Shown: positions 56,601 through 64,000 of the stretch, in pieces
Numbering within the stretch: position 1 is the stretch's first letter
Layout of the letters: every line of letters begins with the position of its first letter
Assembly: GCF_027912835.1 (NCBI RefSeq)
Contig: NZ_CP115768.1
Location: 1,798,001-1,862,000 of the forward strand
Source of the DNA: Paracoccus sediminicola
Lineage (GTDB): Bacteria; Pseudomonadota; Alphaproteobacteria; Rhodobacterales; Rhodobacteraceae
DNA length: 64,000 nucleotides
Direction of reading: 5' to 3'
Program-made: the position numbers and the translations under genes
Notes under the pieces: model-generated
Databases searched by the model: none
What the model was told of the DNA's origin: nothing
Seen by the model: only the letters and a program-made list of their open reading frames with translations

Positions 56601-57767
56601 ATGGCTGCGGACGATAAGGGCGCGGACGGGAACAAGCCGCGAGGCAAGGCATCAGGCGACGCCGTTCTTCAGGTCGAGCGCCGCGATTTCGTCGATCTGG
56701 TGCCCGAGGGTCGCAAGCGCGTTCAGCCGATGGAGGGGTTCGACGACATCTATACCGACATCGTCGATTACATCATCCGCTGCACCCATCGCATCTGGGA
56801 CGAGCGCGATATTGGCCTGATCTACACGCATTACACCCATAATTGCGTGCTCTACGGGACGATGGGCACCATGTATGACCGCGAGGAGGTCGTGCGCGAC
56901 ACCATCCAGCGCCTGGTCAGCCTGCCCGAGCGGCGCGGCATGGCCACCCAGGTCATCTGGAGCGGCGACGACCAGAAGGGTTTTTATACGTCTCATCTCG
57001 TCACCGGCTCGGGCCGTCATACGCAGCACGGGCATTACGGCCCGCCGACAGGGCGCAGCTTTGTGTCGCGGACCATCGCCGACTGCATGATCCACGCCAA
57101 CAAGATCTATCGGGAATGGGTTGTCTCGGATCAGATGGCGATCATCCGTCAGCTGGGTCTGGACCCTCAGGATTATGCCGCGCGTCTGGCCGGGAAGCTG
57201 TTCGAAAAGGGCGTCGAATCGATCGATATCGGCGAAAACCGCCGGATGGTCGGGCAGTATCCGCCCGATTCGAAGCCGGACCTGTCGATCGCCAGCACCG
57301 ATCTGGAGCGCGAGACGCTGGACTGGCTGCATGCGGTGTGGAACCAGCGGATGCTGGGGCGGATCAAGGATGTCTACGCGCCGACCTGCCAGTATCACGG
57401 ACCGCTCATGACCGAGCTTTACGGCATCGCCGCCGTCACGCATCAAACGCTCGGCCTGCTGGGATCGCTGCCCGATGCCGGATTCACCCCGCAACATATC
57501 TGTTCGACCGAATGCGAAGAGGGCGGCACGAAGGTTGCCGTGCGATGGATCCTCGAAGGGCATCACCTCGGCTATGGGATGCTGCAAGAGCTTGGAGAAC
57601 CGACCGGCAAGCGTGTGCAGGTGATGGGGATCAGCCATTTCCACTATAAGGACGGCAAGATCGTCGATGAATGGCGTGTCTACGACGAGTTGTCGCTGCT
57701 GGTTCAGGTCAAGCTGGCCCAGCTTTCGGAGGCTGCGCGAGAGCCGATATATTTCGATGAGGGCTGA
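56601..57767 (+). CDS. Two-domain SnoaL/NTF2-like protein
   Basis: A 388-residue cytoplasmic protein made of two SnoaL-like (NTF2 fold) halves: about residues 45-195 (DERDIGLIYTHYTHNCVLYGTMG, YREWVVSDQMAIIRQLGLD) and about 225-375 (VWNQRMLGRIKDVYAPTCQY, KDGKIVDEWRVYDELSLLVQ). SnoaL-fold enzymes are dehydratases, isomerases or cyclases; no substrate can be assigned. Preceded by a GAAAAGGA ribosome site and the palindromic operator. It shares cluster and control with two more SnoaL-like genes. Confidence 0.82.
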   Translation: MAADDKGADGNKPRGKASGDAVLQVERRDFVDLVPEGRKRVQPMEGFDDIYTDIVDYIIRCTHRIWDERDIGLIYTHYTHNCVLYGTMGTMYDREEVVRDTIQRLVSLPERRGMATQVIWSGDDQKGFYTSHLVTGSGRHTQHGHYGPPTGRSFVSRTIADCMIHANKIYREWVVSDQMAIIRQLGLDPQDYAARLAGKLFEKGVESIDIGENRRMVGQYPPDSKPDLSIASTDLERETLDWLHAVWNQRMLGRIKDVYAPTCQYHGPLMTELYGIAAVTHQTLGLLGSLPDAGFTPQHICSTECEEGGTKVAVRWILEGHHLGYGMLQELGEPTGKRVQVMGISHFHYKDGKIVDEWRVYDELSLLVQVKLAQLSEAAREPIYFDEG

Positions 57768-57786
57768 TACCCGAAGCGGTCTGCCC

Positions 57787-57814
57787 GGCGCCCGACCCTG
57801 AAAGGCCGGGCGCC
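57787..57814. terminator. Hairpin between the convergent SnoaL-like genes
   Basis: GGCGCCCG, 12-base loop, CGGGCGCC. Strong stem without a T run; likely ends transcription from both sides. Confidence 0.55.
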
Positions 57815-57829
57815 GCTGAGCCGCCGCGC

Positions 57830-58897
57830 CTAGCCGCCGCGTCGGAAAATCGGGCTCATCCTGTCCAGCACATCCACCCCCATCTGCATCAGCAGATCCA
57901 GCATATCGAGCGGCACCCAGTTTTCGCGGATCAGCCCCTCGTGATGCAGGTAGAAATCCATCACCCGCATCGTCACCGGCCGGCCGGTCGGGGCAAGGCC
58001 CAGAAAGCCGCCGCCGCGATGCATCGCGAAGACGCTCGGCCAGCCGGCAGTGACGGAATAGGGGCCGTCCCCTATCCGGATATAATGCCCACCGCCATGC
58101 TGTTGCTTGAGCGCGCCGATCTCGTCCCACTGCCCGCCGCCCTTGCGGTTCGGGAAGGCCATGCGGAAGGGCAGCTGGTGGCAATCCACAAAGCCGGACA
58201 GCCCCCGCGCCGTGCCGATACCGGCAGGGCCATACCACATCATCTTAGGATGCCAGAAGTCCTTCTGCGGCATGTTCAGCAGCCCCTCGCGCCCGCCCCT
58301 GCCTTCATCGTCATAAGCCCCCAGCGCGGCGTGCATGGCCAAGGTCTGTGCGATACTGGCAGCACTTTCCTGCGGATCGCTATCGCGCAGGGCAAGACCG
58401 TCTCCGGTGATCGGACCCGGCCACATCTCTTCGGCGCCGAGGCTCGGTGCAAGCGGCCAGAACCCCGCCTGGCGAATGAGGTCGAGCACGTCCCAGAGAC
58501 AGCTGGACTGGACGATCCGGCCATGCGCGATCTGGTGCACCTCGCCATACCGGAGATAGGCGGCACCGCCCGTCGCGGGGATGCCCAGCCAGTCATGACG
58601 GAAGCTTCCGCAGTAATGTCCCATCATCGCGACATAGTCACGCCCCTCATATTGCCCGCCGACGACAATCAGGTCGCGCCGTTCGAGATCGGGGAAGCTG
58701 TGCCGCAGCGGCGCCCAGACCTGCGCCGCAATCGCTTCGGGGCCGGTCATTTCGTTCATCGGGTGAGAGCCGCGCCAATGCGCTTCGGGCGCATAGAGCG
58801 TGCCGAGCAGTTCCGGAAGCGCCTCGGGGCGCGCCTCGGCAAGGCGCAACATCGCCTCGTGCATATCGATTTTCCGGCTGAGATGCGGATCGGTCAT
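57830..58897 (-). CDS. Two-domain SnoaL/NTF2-like protein
   Basis: A 355-residue protein with a first SnoaL-like half (about 5-150: HPMNEMTGPEAIAAQVWAPL, YLRYGEVHQIAHGRIVQSSC) and a second (about 195-345: MWYGPAGIGTARGLSGFVDC, MRVMDFYLHHEGLIRENWVP). Only distantly similar to the 56601 gene. The start at 58897 has AGGATAACGCC upstream; the longer frame to 59020 crosses the operator and is rejected. Divergent from the ABC operon. Confidence 0.82.
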   Translation of the reverse strand: MTDPHLSRKIDMHEAMLRLAEARPEALPELLGTLYAPEAHWRGSHPMNEMTGPEAIAAQVWAPLRHSFPDLERRDLIVVGGQYEGRDYVAMMGHYCGSFRHDWLGIPATGGAAYLRYGEVHQIAHGRIVQSSCLWDVLDLIRQAGFWPLAPSLGAEEMWPGPITGDGLALRDSDPQESAASIAQTLAMHAALGAYDDEGRGGREGLLNMPQKDFWHPKMMWYGPAGIGTARGLSGFVDCHQLPFRMAFPNRKGGGQWDEIGALKQQHGGGHYIRIGDGPYSVTAGWPSVFAMHRGGGFLGLAPTGRPVTMRVMDFYLHHEGLIRENWVPLDMLDLLMQMGVDVLDRMSPIFRRGG

Positions 58898-58936
58898 GGC
58901 GTTATCCTGCGCGGTTCGTATCGGCTTAAGATTTTC

Positions 58937-58965
58937 TTGCATTCGTATGCAGCGATTGCTAGCAT
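58937..58965 (+). promoter_or_regulatory. Second copy of the palindromic operator, overlapping the ABC operon promoter
   Basis: TTGCATTCGTATGCAG (58937-58952) is identical to 56540-56555. TTGCAT as -35 and TAGCAT (58960-58965) as -10, 17 bp apart, would start the ABC operon with a leader of about 120 nt. It also lies 40 bp upstream of the divergent SnoaL-like gene. Confidence 0.65.
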
Positions 58966-59091
58966 CGATTCTGCGACAGGTAATTTCAAGCCTCCTCGCC
59001 ACAAAGAAACAGTATTTCATGCGGCCAATAACTTTGCGGGCCGACCCTGCCCGATAACTCGCCGGGCGCTGTTCTCAACAGGAGACGGACC

Positions 59092-60330
59092 ATGACAAGA
59101 ATTCTGCAAGCCAGCGTAGCCACGATCGCACTGATCGGGAGCGCGGGCATGGCAATGGCCGAATGCGGCATCGAATCCGGATCCGTGCGGATCCTCTCGA
59201 ATGACTTCGAGGCGCTGCACGTCATCGCCAACGCCGCCGAGACCTGCGCCAGCGACACGGTCGAAGTCACCAAGAACCAGACCACCGAGCACAAGAATAT
59301 CCAGGTGCCGGCGCTGACGACAAATCCTGCCTCCTACACTGTCGCGGTCGTGGCGACGAACTCGGTCATGCCGCTTCTCTCGGCCGATCTGGTGCGTCCT
59401 CTCGATGAATATGTCGAGAAATGGGGTCAGGATCTGCAGGAACAGCAGCTCATCCGCGTCGGCGACAACATCATGGCGATCGCTTTCATGGCGAATGCGC
59501 AGCATCTGTTCTATCGCGAGGATCTGCTGGAAGAGAACGGCATCGAGGTGCCGACCAGCTATGAAGAGATCCTCGCCGCCGCCGAAACGCTGCGTGCGAA
59601 TGACGTGATGCAGTATCCGCTTGCCTCCGGCTACAAGCCGGGCTGGGATCTCGCGGCGGAGTTCGTGAACACCTTTCTCGCGACCGGCGCCGATTTCTTC
59701 AAGGACGGGACCGCCGAGGTCGATATCAACAACGAGAACGGGATCAAGACGCTTGAGACGCTGAAGGCGATGAGCGAATACATGGACCCCGATTTCGTCA
59801 CCTATGACAGCAATGCGCTGCATCCGCTCTGGGAATCGAATGACAGCGCGATCCAGATCCAATGGGGCTCGCGCACCCGCGAATATTCCGATGAAACCGG
59901 CTCCGCGCCCGAGATCGCTGCCGCCACGGGCTATGCCGCCGCACCGACGCTCGGCGATGCCGAGATCCCTGCGGCCGGTCTGTGGTGGGATGGTTTCGTG
60001 ATCGCGAAGAATATTTCGGACGAAGACGCCGAGGCCTCGTTCCGCGCGATGATGAAGGGGATCTCGCCCGAAACCATTGCCGAGAACCGGGAATCCGCGG
60101 TCTGGCTGGTCAAGGGCTACGATCCGACGCCGGCTGCGGAAGGGGTCTCTGCAAACCTCGCCGCGGGCGCACGCCCCTATCCGATGCTGCCCTATATGGG
60201 GCTTCTGCACACCGCGCTCGGCGATAATCTGGCCGAGTTCATGCAGGGCCAGGAGAGCGCCGAGCAGGCACTGGCGGATGTGACCGCCGCCTACACGACC
60301 GCGGCTGCCGAAGCGGGCTTTCTGAACTGA
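59092..60330 (+). CDS. ABC transporter extracellular substrate-binding protein, family 1 type
   Basis: A 412-residue periplasmic protein with signal peptide ending MAMA near residue 22. The mature protein opens with ECGIESGSVRILSNDFEALH, has HLFYREDLLEENGIEVPTSYEE and ALHPLWESNDSAIQIQWGSR, as in carbohydrate/polyol-binding proteins of the CUT1 group. The mature N-terminus has one Cys and AETCAS a second, a possible disulfide. Substrate unknown. First gene of the ABC operon, GGAGAC before the ATG. Confidence 0.87.
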   Translation: MTRILQASVATIALIGSAGMAMAECGIESGSVRILSNDFEALHVIANAAETCASDTVEVTKNQTTEHKNIQVPALTTNPASYTVAVVATNSVMPLLSADLVRPLDEYVEKWGQDLQEQQLIRVGDNIMAIAFMANAQHLFYREDLLEENGIEVPTSYEEILAAAETLRANDVMQYPLASGYKPGWDLAAEFVNTFLATGADFFKDGTAEVDINNENGIKTLETLKAMSEYMDPDFVTYDSNALHPLWESNDSAIQIQWGSRTREYSDETGSAPEIAAATGYAAAPTLGDAEIPAAGLWWDGFVIAKNISDEDAEASFRAMMKGISPETIAENRESAVWLVKGYDPTPAAEGVSANLAAGARPYPMLPYMGLLHTALGDNLAEFMQGQESAEQALADVTAAYTTAAAEAGFLN

Positions 60331-60346
60331 TGACGAAGACCGGGAC

Positions 60347-60366
60347 GGCGCGCTGACCGGCGCGCC
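60347..60366 (+). other. Stem-loop between binding protein and permease genes
   Basis: GGCGCGC, loop TGACCG, GCGCGCC. No T tail. Probable mRNA stability or attenuation element within the operon. Confidence 0.5.
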
Positions 60367-60455
60367 ACGCCCCGCCACGCGCTAAAGACGCCCCGCCTGT
60401 CCTGACGCCATTCCCGCGTCCGGGCTCTGCCTTCACACGTTCGACGGAGTAACCC

Positions 60456-61484
60456 ATGCCGCACAGAACGTTTCTGGCCTTTATCTGGCCTTCCCTGCTC
60501 GCGATGATCCTGTTCATCGCCATCCCGATCATCTCGGTCGGATATCAGTCGCTCTTTGTCGAGCATCAGCAGGTCATGAGCCAGACCGAATCCTGTGGCC
60601 CGTTCGGCTGCAAGACCGAGATGCGCGTCGATTCCGCCGCCATGGCCGAGCTTCGCGAGGAAAGTCCGATGGGACGGTTCAACGGGCTGGGCACCTATTC
60701 CAACGCCAGCCACCTTGCATTCGACGAGCTTGGCGCAGCCTGGCGCAACAGCGACAGTCTTGGGGTATTTCTGGGTCAGGTGATGAACCTGCCCTTCTAC
60801 AAGGCGCTGATCTTTACCATAGCCTATACCTTCATCGTGACCCCGCTTGTGATCATACTTGGCTTCTGTATCGCGGTCTCGGTAAACGCGGTTTCGGCCC
60901 GGTTGAAAGGGCCGGTCATCTTCTTCTCGCTTTTGCCGATGATCGTGACACCGCTGATCGGCGCGCTGGTGCTGTTCTGGATGATCGATTCCCGCGGCAT
61001 CATCGGCGCGACGTTGCAGGTCGTGTTCAACGATCCGCAATTGTCGCTGAAAGCCTCGCCGACGCTGACCTGGGTGACGCTGTTCGTCTATGGCGTCTGG
61101 CACAGCGCGCCGTTCGCTTTCGTCGTGTTCTATGCCGGGCTACAGACCGTGCCGCAGGACACGTTGGAAAGCGCCATGGTCGACGGCGCCAGCCGGTGGG
61201 AGCGGATCCGCTTCGTCACCATCCCCTATCTGATGCCGCTGGCGACCTTTATCGCGCTGATGCAGCTCATGGATAATTTCCGGGTTTTCGAGCCGATCAT
61301 CGGCTTCTCGGCCGAGGCGAACGCAACCTCGCTGAGCTACCTGATCTATTCCGATCTGCGTTCAGGCGACTTTCCGCTATTCGGCTCGGCCGCCGCCAGT
61401 TCGATGCTGACCATTCTCGGCGTGGTCATCCTGTTGTTCCCGGTGCTGATCCGCACCTGGCGCGATTTCAGCAGAAAGGCCTGA
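60456..61484 (+). CDS. ABC transporter permease, CUT1 type, with enlarged first periplasmic loop
   Basis: A 342-residue permease. A first membrane helix (about 9-30) is followed by some 85 residues of periplasmic loop with SCGPFGCKTEM, then five further helices and the EAA docking loop LESAMVDGASRWERIRFVTIPYL near residue 238. The long loop with its paired cysteines is unusual against UgpA at 25379 (about 35 residues longer). CGGAGT precedes the ATG. Confidence 0.88.
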   Translation: MPHRTFLAFIWPSLLAMILFIAIPIISVGYQSLFVEHQQVMSQTESCGPFGCKTEMRVDSAAMAELREESPMGRFNGLGTYSNASHLAFDELGAAWRNSDSLGVFLGQVMNLPFYKALIFTIAYTFIVTPLVIILGFCIAVSVNAVSARLKGPVIFFSLLPMIVTPLIGALVLFWMIDSRGIIGATLQVVFNDPQLSLKASPTLTWVTLFVYGVWHSAPFAFVVFYAGLQTVPQDTLESAMVDGASRWERIRFVTIPYLMPLATFIALMQLMDNFRVFEPIIGFSAEANATSLSYLIYSDLRSGDFPLFGSAAASSMLTILGVVILLFPVLIRTWRDFSRKA

Positions 61485-61487
61485 TCG

Positions 61488-62369
61488 ATGGCAAAGAGCA
61501 TAAATCGCAAACCCATGCCGCTTGTCGTGCTGTCCACCGGCTTCGTGCTGCTGTGGCTGTTCCTCGCGGCGTTCCCGTTCATCTGGACGGCCTGGGGATC
61601 GTTCAAGGTCGAGGCGGATTTCTTTTCCCGCGCCGACTGGATGAATGCAATCACCGGCCCGGCCACGACCGCGCAGACCGGGGGCCCCTTCACCGGCAGC
61701 GGCTATGAGGGAGCGTGGATCGAGCAAGAATTCTGGCGCGCCGTGCTGAACACCGGCATCGTTGTCTTTGCCGTGGTCACGATTTCACTGACGGTCGGCA
61801 CGCTGGGTGGCTATGCGCTGGCGCGGTCCGGGTTCCGCTATACGTTCTGGATCCTGATCGCGGCGCTGATCTTCCGTGCCATGCCGCATGTGACGCTAGT
61901 CTCGGGCTATCTGCTGCCCTTCTTTGAAATGAACATCTGGGGCTATCTGCCCACGACCATTATCGTGCTGGTCGCGATCAATCAGCCCTTTACCCTGTGG
62001 ATGCTTCACAGCTTCTTTCTGACCATCCCAAAGGATCTGGACGAAAGCGCAATGGTCGATGGCTGCACGCGCTTCCAGGCCTTCCGTCTGGCGGTCATCC
62101 CGGTGATGTGGCCGGGGGTGGTGACTACGGGGCTGTTCAGCTTCCTGCTGGCCTATAACGACTTCACCGTCACCTCGATGCTGCTGAGCCAGGAAAACCA
62201 GACCATGATCCCCAAGATCAACAGCTTCCTCGGCTCGACCCAGCAAGAGGGCAAAGTCATGTATGCGGTCGCCGCCGCCGTTTCGGCCATGGCCCCGCTT
62301 TTCGTTCTCGTCATGGTGTTCCAGCGCCAGATCGTCAGCGGGCTCACCGCCGGCGCCGTGAAAGGATAG
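61488..62369 (+). CDS. ABC transporter permease, CUT1 type
   Basis: A 293-residue permease with six hydrophobic segments and the EAA loop DESAMVDGCTRFQAFRLAVIPV near residue 185. It begins three bases after the previous stop. The first loop again contains extra residues (about 40-80, GPATTAQTGGPFTGSGYEG), matching the partner permease. Confidence 0.9.
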   Translation: MAKSINRKPMPLVVLSTGFVLLWLFLAAFPFIWTAWGSFKVEADFFSRADWMNAITGPATTAQTGGPFTGSGYEGAWIEQEFWRAVLNTGIVVFAVVTISLTVGTLGGYALARSGFRYTFWILIAALIFRAMPHVTLVSGYLLPFFEMNIWGYLPTTIIVLVAINQPFTLWMLHSFFLTIPKDLDESAMVDGCTRFQAFRLAVIPVMWPGVVTTGLFSFLLAYNDFTVTSMLLSQENQTMIPKINSFLGSTQQEGKVMYAVAAAVSAMAPLFVLVMVFQRQIVSGLTAGAVKG

Positions 62370-62376
62370 GTATCCG

Positions 62377-63441
62377 ATGGCTGAACTTCGTTTGAAAAAC
62401 GTTTGCAAACGCTGGGGAAATTTTATCGGCGTCGATAATTTCGATCTCGATATCGCGGATCAGGAATTCATCGTGCTGCTCGGGCCGTCGGGTTGCGGCA
62501 AGTCCACCACGATGCGGATGATCGCCGGGCTGGAAGATGTCACCGATGGCGAGATCTGGATCGGTGACAAGGTCGTCAACAATGAAGAACCCAAGGATCG
62601 CGACATCGCCATGGTGTTCCAGTCCTACGGTCTTTACCCGCAGCTTTCGGTTTACGAAAACATCCGCTTCCCACTGAAGGTCCGCAAGGTCCCGAAGGAG
62701 GAACATCACGAACGGGTCATGCGCGCCGCCGAGATGGTCGAGCTGACCGAACTGCTGGAACGCCGCCCCGCCGCGCTCTCCGGCGGGCAGCGCCAGCGCG
62801 TCGCGCTTGGCCGCGCCATCGTGCGCAAACCGACCGTGTTCCTGATGGATGAGCCGCTGTCGAATCTCGACGCCAAGCTGCGGGTTTCGACGCGGGCGCA
62901 GATCAAGAATCTCCAGCACAAGCTGAAGACCACAACCGTCTATGTCACCCATGACCAGATCGAGGCGATGACGCTGGCCGACCGGGTCGTGGTCATGAAC
63001 AAGGGCCGCATCCAGCAGGTGGGGACGCCGACGGATATCTATGACTATCCGGCGAATACCTTCGTGGCAGGCTTCATCGGCAGCCCGGCGATGAACCTCG
63101 TGACAGGCCGTATCGAGAACGGCGTCTTCGAGGCCGAAGGGATGCGCGTCCCCGGCCTGCCCACGCACCACGCAGGGCCGGTGACGCTTGGCTTCCGGGC
63201 CGAAGATGTGACCCTGGCCGAGCCTGGCGGCGGTGAATTGCGCGCTCCGGTCTACTCTATCGAGCTTCTTGGCGAGGCGTCCATGATCAGCCACAGGCTC
63301 GGGGAATCCCTTGTGTCGATCAAGGCGCCAAAGGATTTCCGCATCGAGATCGGCGAGGAGGTTGGCACCAATATTCCCGCCGCGATGTGCCATCTGTTCG
63401 ATGCCGAAACCGGCGAACGGATCCCGCAGGAGACGGCATGA
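62377..63441 (+). CDS. ABC transporter ATP-binding protein, UgpC/MalK type
   Basis: A 354-residue ATPase: Walker [13 protein letters not shown]-loop AMVFQSYGLYPQ, signature [16 protein letters not shown], Walker [16 protein letters not shown]-loop YVTHDQIEAMT, and a C-terminal TOBE domain with LGFRAEDVTLAEP. It ends in TGA overlapping the ATG of the third SnoaL-like gene, which ties that enzyme to the transporter. Confidence 0.93.
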   Translation: MAELRLKNVCKRWGNFIGVDNFDLDIADQEFIVLLGPSGCGKSTTMRMIAGLEDVTDGEIWIGDKVVNNEEPKDRDIAMVFQSYGLYPQLSVYENIRFPLKVRKVPKEEHHERVMRAAEMVELTELLERRPAALSGGQRQRVALGRAIVRKPTVFLMDEPLSNLDAKLRVSTRAQIKNLQHKLKTTTVYVTHDQIEAMTLADRVVVMNKGRIQQVGTPTDIYDYPANTFVAGFIGSPAMNLVTGRIENGVFEAEGMRVPGLPTHHAGPVTLGFRAEDVTLAEPGGGELRAPVYSIELLGEASMISHRLGESLVSIKAPKDFRIEIGEEVGTNIPAAMCHLFDAETGERIPQETA

Positions 63442-63923
63442 CCGCTGAAGAAAAGGCAGAGGCGACGCGTCACGTCATCCTGCGCATGGAGGCTGCGCTT
63501 GGCGAGAATTCGGACGATATGGCGGCGCATTTCCACGAAGATTTCCGGTGGATGGGCAACCGGGGCTGCGGCACCAAGCCGGATCTCCGCTCTTTCCGCG
63601 AGAACTGGCAATTGCCGCTCCGCGCTGCCTTCACCGAGCGTCACTACAAAACAGAACGCTTCATCTGCGAAGGCGATTGGGCGTCGTGCTTCGGCCATAT
63701 CGAGGCGACGCATTCCGGCGAGTTCATGGGGATTTCCGCGACCGGCAAGCGGGTGACGATCCCCTATATGGACTTCTGGAAAGTCGAGGACGGGCGGATC
63801 AGGGATAACTGGGTCTCGGTCGATTTTGCCGCCGTTCTGGCGCAGCTGGGTCGCGACGTCTTCGCCGGCGAGGGCTGGGAAGCATATGACCGCGGCGAGC
63901 GCACACCGCCGCGACCTCAATAG
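63438..63923 (+). CDS. Single-domain SnoaL/NTF2-like protein (ester cyclase-like)
   Basis: A 161-residue protein with one SnoaL-like domain: LGENSDDMAAHFHEDFRWMG, GEFMGISATGKRVTIPYMDF and WKVEDGRIRDNWVSVD are typical strands of the family. The ATG at 63438 overlaps the ATPase stop (ATGA); the longer frame from 63387 is a shadow of the ATPase gene. Likely cytoplasmic dehydratase/isomerase for the imported substrate, by context only. Confidence 0.88.
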   Translation: MTAEEKAEATRHVILRMEAALGENSDDMAAHFHEDFRWMGNRGCGTKPDLRSFRENWQLPLRAAFTERHYKTERFICEGDWASCFGHIEATHSGEFMGISATGKRVTIPYMDFWKVEDGRIRDNWVSVDFAAVLAQLGRDVFAGEGWEAYDRGERTPPRPQ

Positions 63924-63933
63924 GGAAGACAAC

Positions 63934-64000
63934 ATGGCCATCGAACATCTGAAATCCGGAAAAACTGAGGACGCCCGCGCTGAGGACGACGCCAAGGTCC
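63934..64000 (+). CDS. Start of a gene, possibly histidinol dehydrogenase family
   Basis: Only the first 22 codons are in the window: MAIEHLKSGKTEDARAEDDA and two more. The opening is reminiscent of HisD-family dehydrogenases (histidinol or sulfopropanediol type), which oxidise an alcohol to a carboxylate with two NAD+. AGGGAAG lies 5 bp before the ATG and the gene follows the SnoaL gene by 10 bp, so it belongs to the operon. The family call is tentative. Confidence 0.45.
   Translation, partial: MAIEHLKSGKTEDARAEDDAKV

Overview
The window reads as a chromosomal segment of a high-GC alphaproteobacterium of the Rhodobacteraceae, most likely Paracoccus or a close relative. The indications are the gene order HIG1-domain protein / PduO-type adenosyltransferase / etfB / etfA / 3-hydroxybutyryl-CoA dehydrogenase, the cobS-cobT pair, the short HPr kinase next to rapZ and divergent from pckA, a split murCB block, and promoters of the alphaproteobacterial EcfG general-stress type. 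No rRNA, tRNA, CRISPR array, insertion sequence or prophage was seen. Coding density is high and many genes are joined by ATGA or TGATG overlaps.

Layout. 0-6.4 kb: end of a family 8 glycosyltransferase gene, marC, and a peptidoglycan block on the minus strand (ftsW, murG, murC, two small membrane proteins, murB). 6.6-11.3 kb: HIG1 protein, cobalamin adenosyltransferase, electron-transfer flavoprotein, an esterase-like hydrolase and hydroxybutyryl-CoA dehydrogenase. 11.4-14.6 kb: DUF2852 protein with a perfect 19-bp palindrome in front of it, a TetR regulator, then HPr, EIIA, RapZ and HprK, the nitrogen/carbon PTS control module. 14.8-17.8 kb: pckA and a short-chain fatty acid transporter. 17.9-22.7 kb: aminopeptidase P, cobT, cobS. 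22.8-28.1 kb: DUF808 protein and a ugpBAEC glycerol-3-phosphate transporter. 28.3-34.5 kb: ybjN-like, proC, csaA, a hydroxyacid dehydrogenase, csbD behind an EcfG promoter, corA, a DUF1045 gene and a lone phnM. 34.6-35.3 kb: decayed remains of what looks like a KefB-type antiporter.

35.7-51.5 kb forms one catabolic island. kynA, a formamidase-like hydrolase and kynU take tryptophan to anthranilate. A CoA ligase, a fused FAD monooxygenase/old-yellow-enzyme protein (2-aminobenzoyl-CoA monooxygenase/reductase type), a short-chain dehydrogenase, an enoyl-CoA hydratase, an acyl-CoA dehydrogenase and a thioesterase then take anthranilate through the CoA-dependent aerobic route. A livKHMGF-type ABC importer sits between the two halves. 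A GntR regulator, two interleaved inverted repeats at kynU and a 37-bp near-palindrome in front of the monooxygenase gene look like its switches.

51.6-56.4 kb: a DUF4112 protein, a Crp/Fnr regulator and a four-gene membrane/stress cassette (PhnA-like membrane protein, nutrient-deprivation-type protein, holin-X-type protein, DUF3618 protein) behind a second EcfG promoter. 56.5-64.0 kb is the most novel part: three SnoaL/NTF2-fold genes (two of them with duplicated domains), a four-gene sugar-type ABC importer and the start of what looks like a histidinol-dehydrogenase-family gene. Two identical 16-bp palindromic sites, each overlapping a promoter, appear to bind this set into one regulon of unknown substrate.
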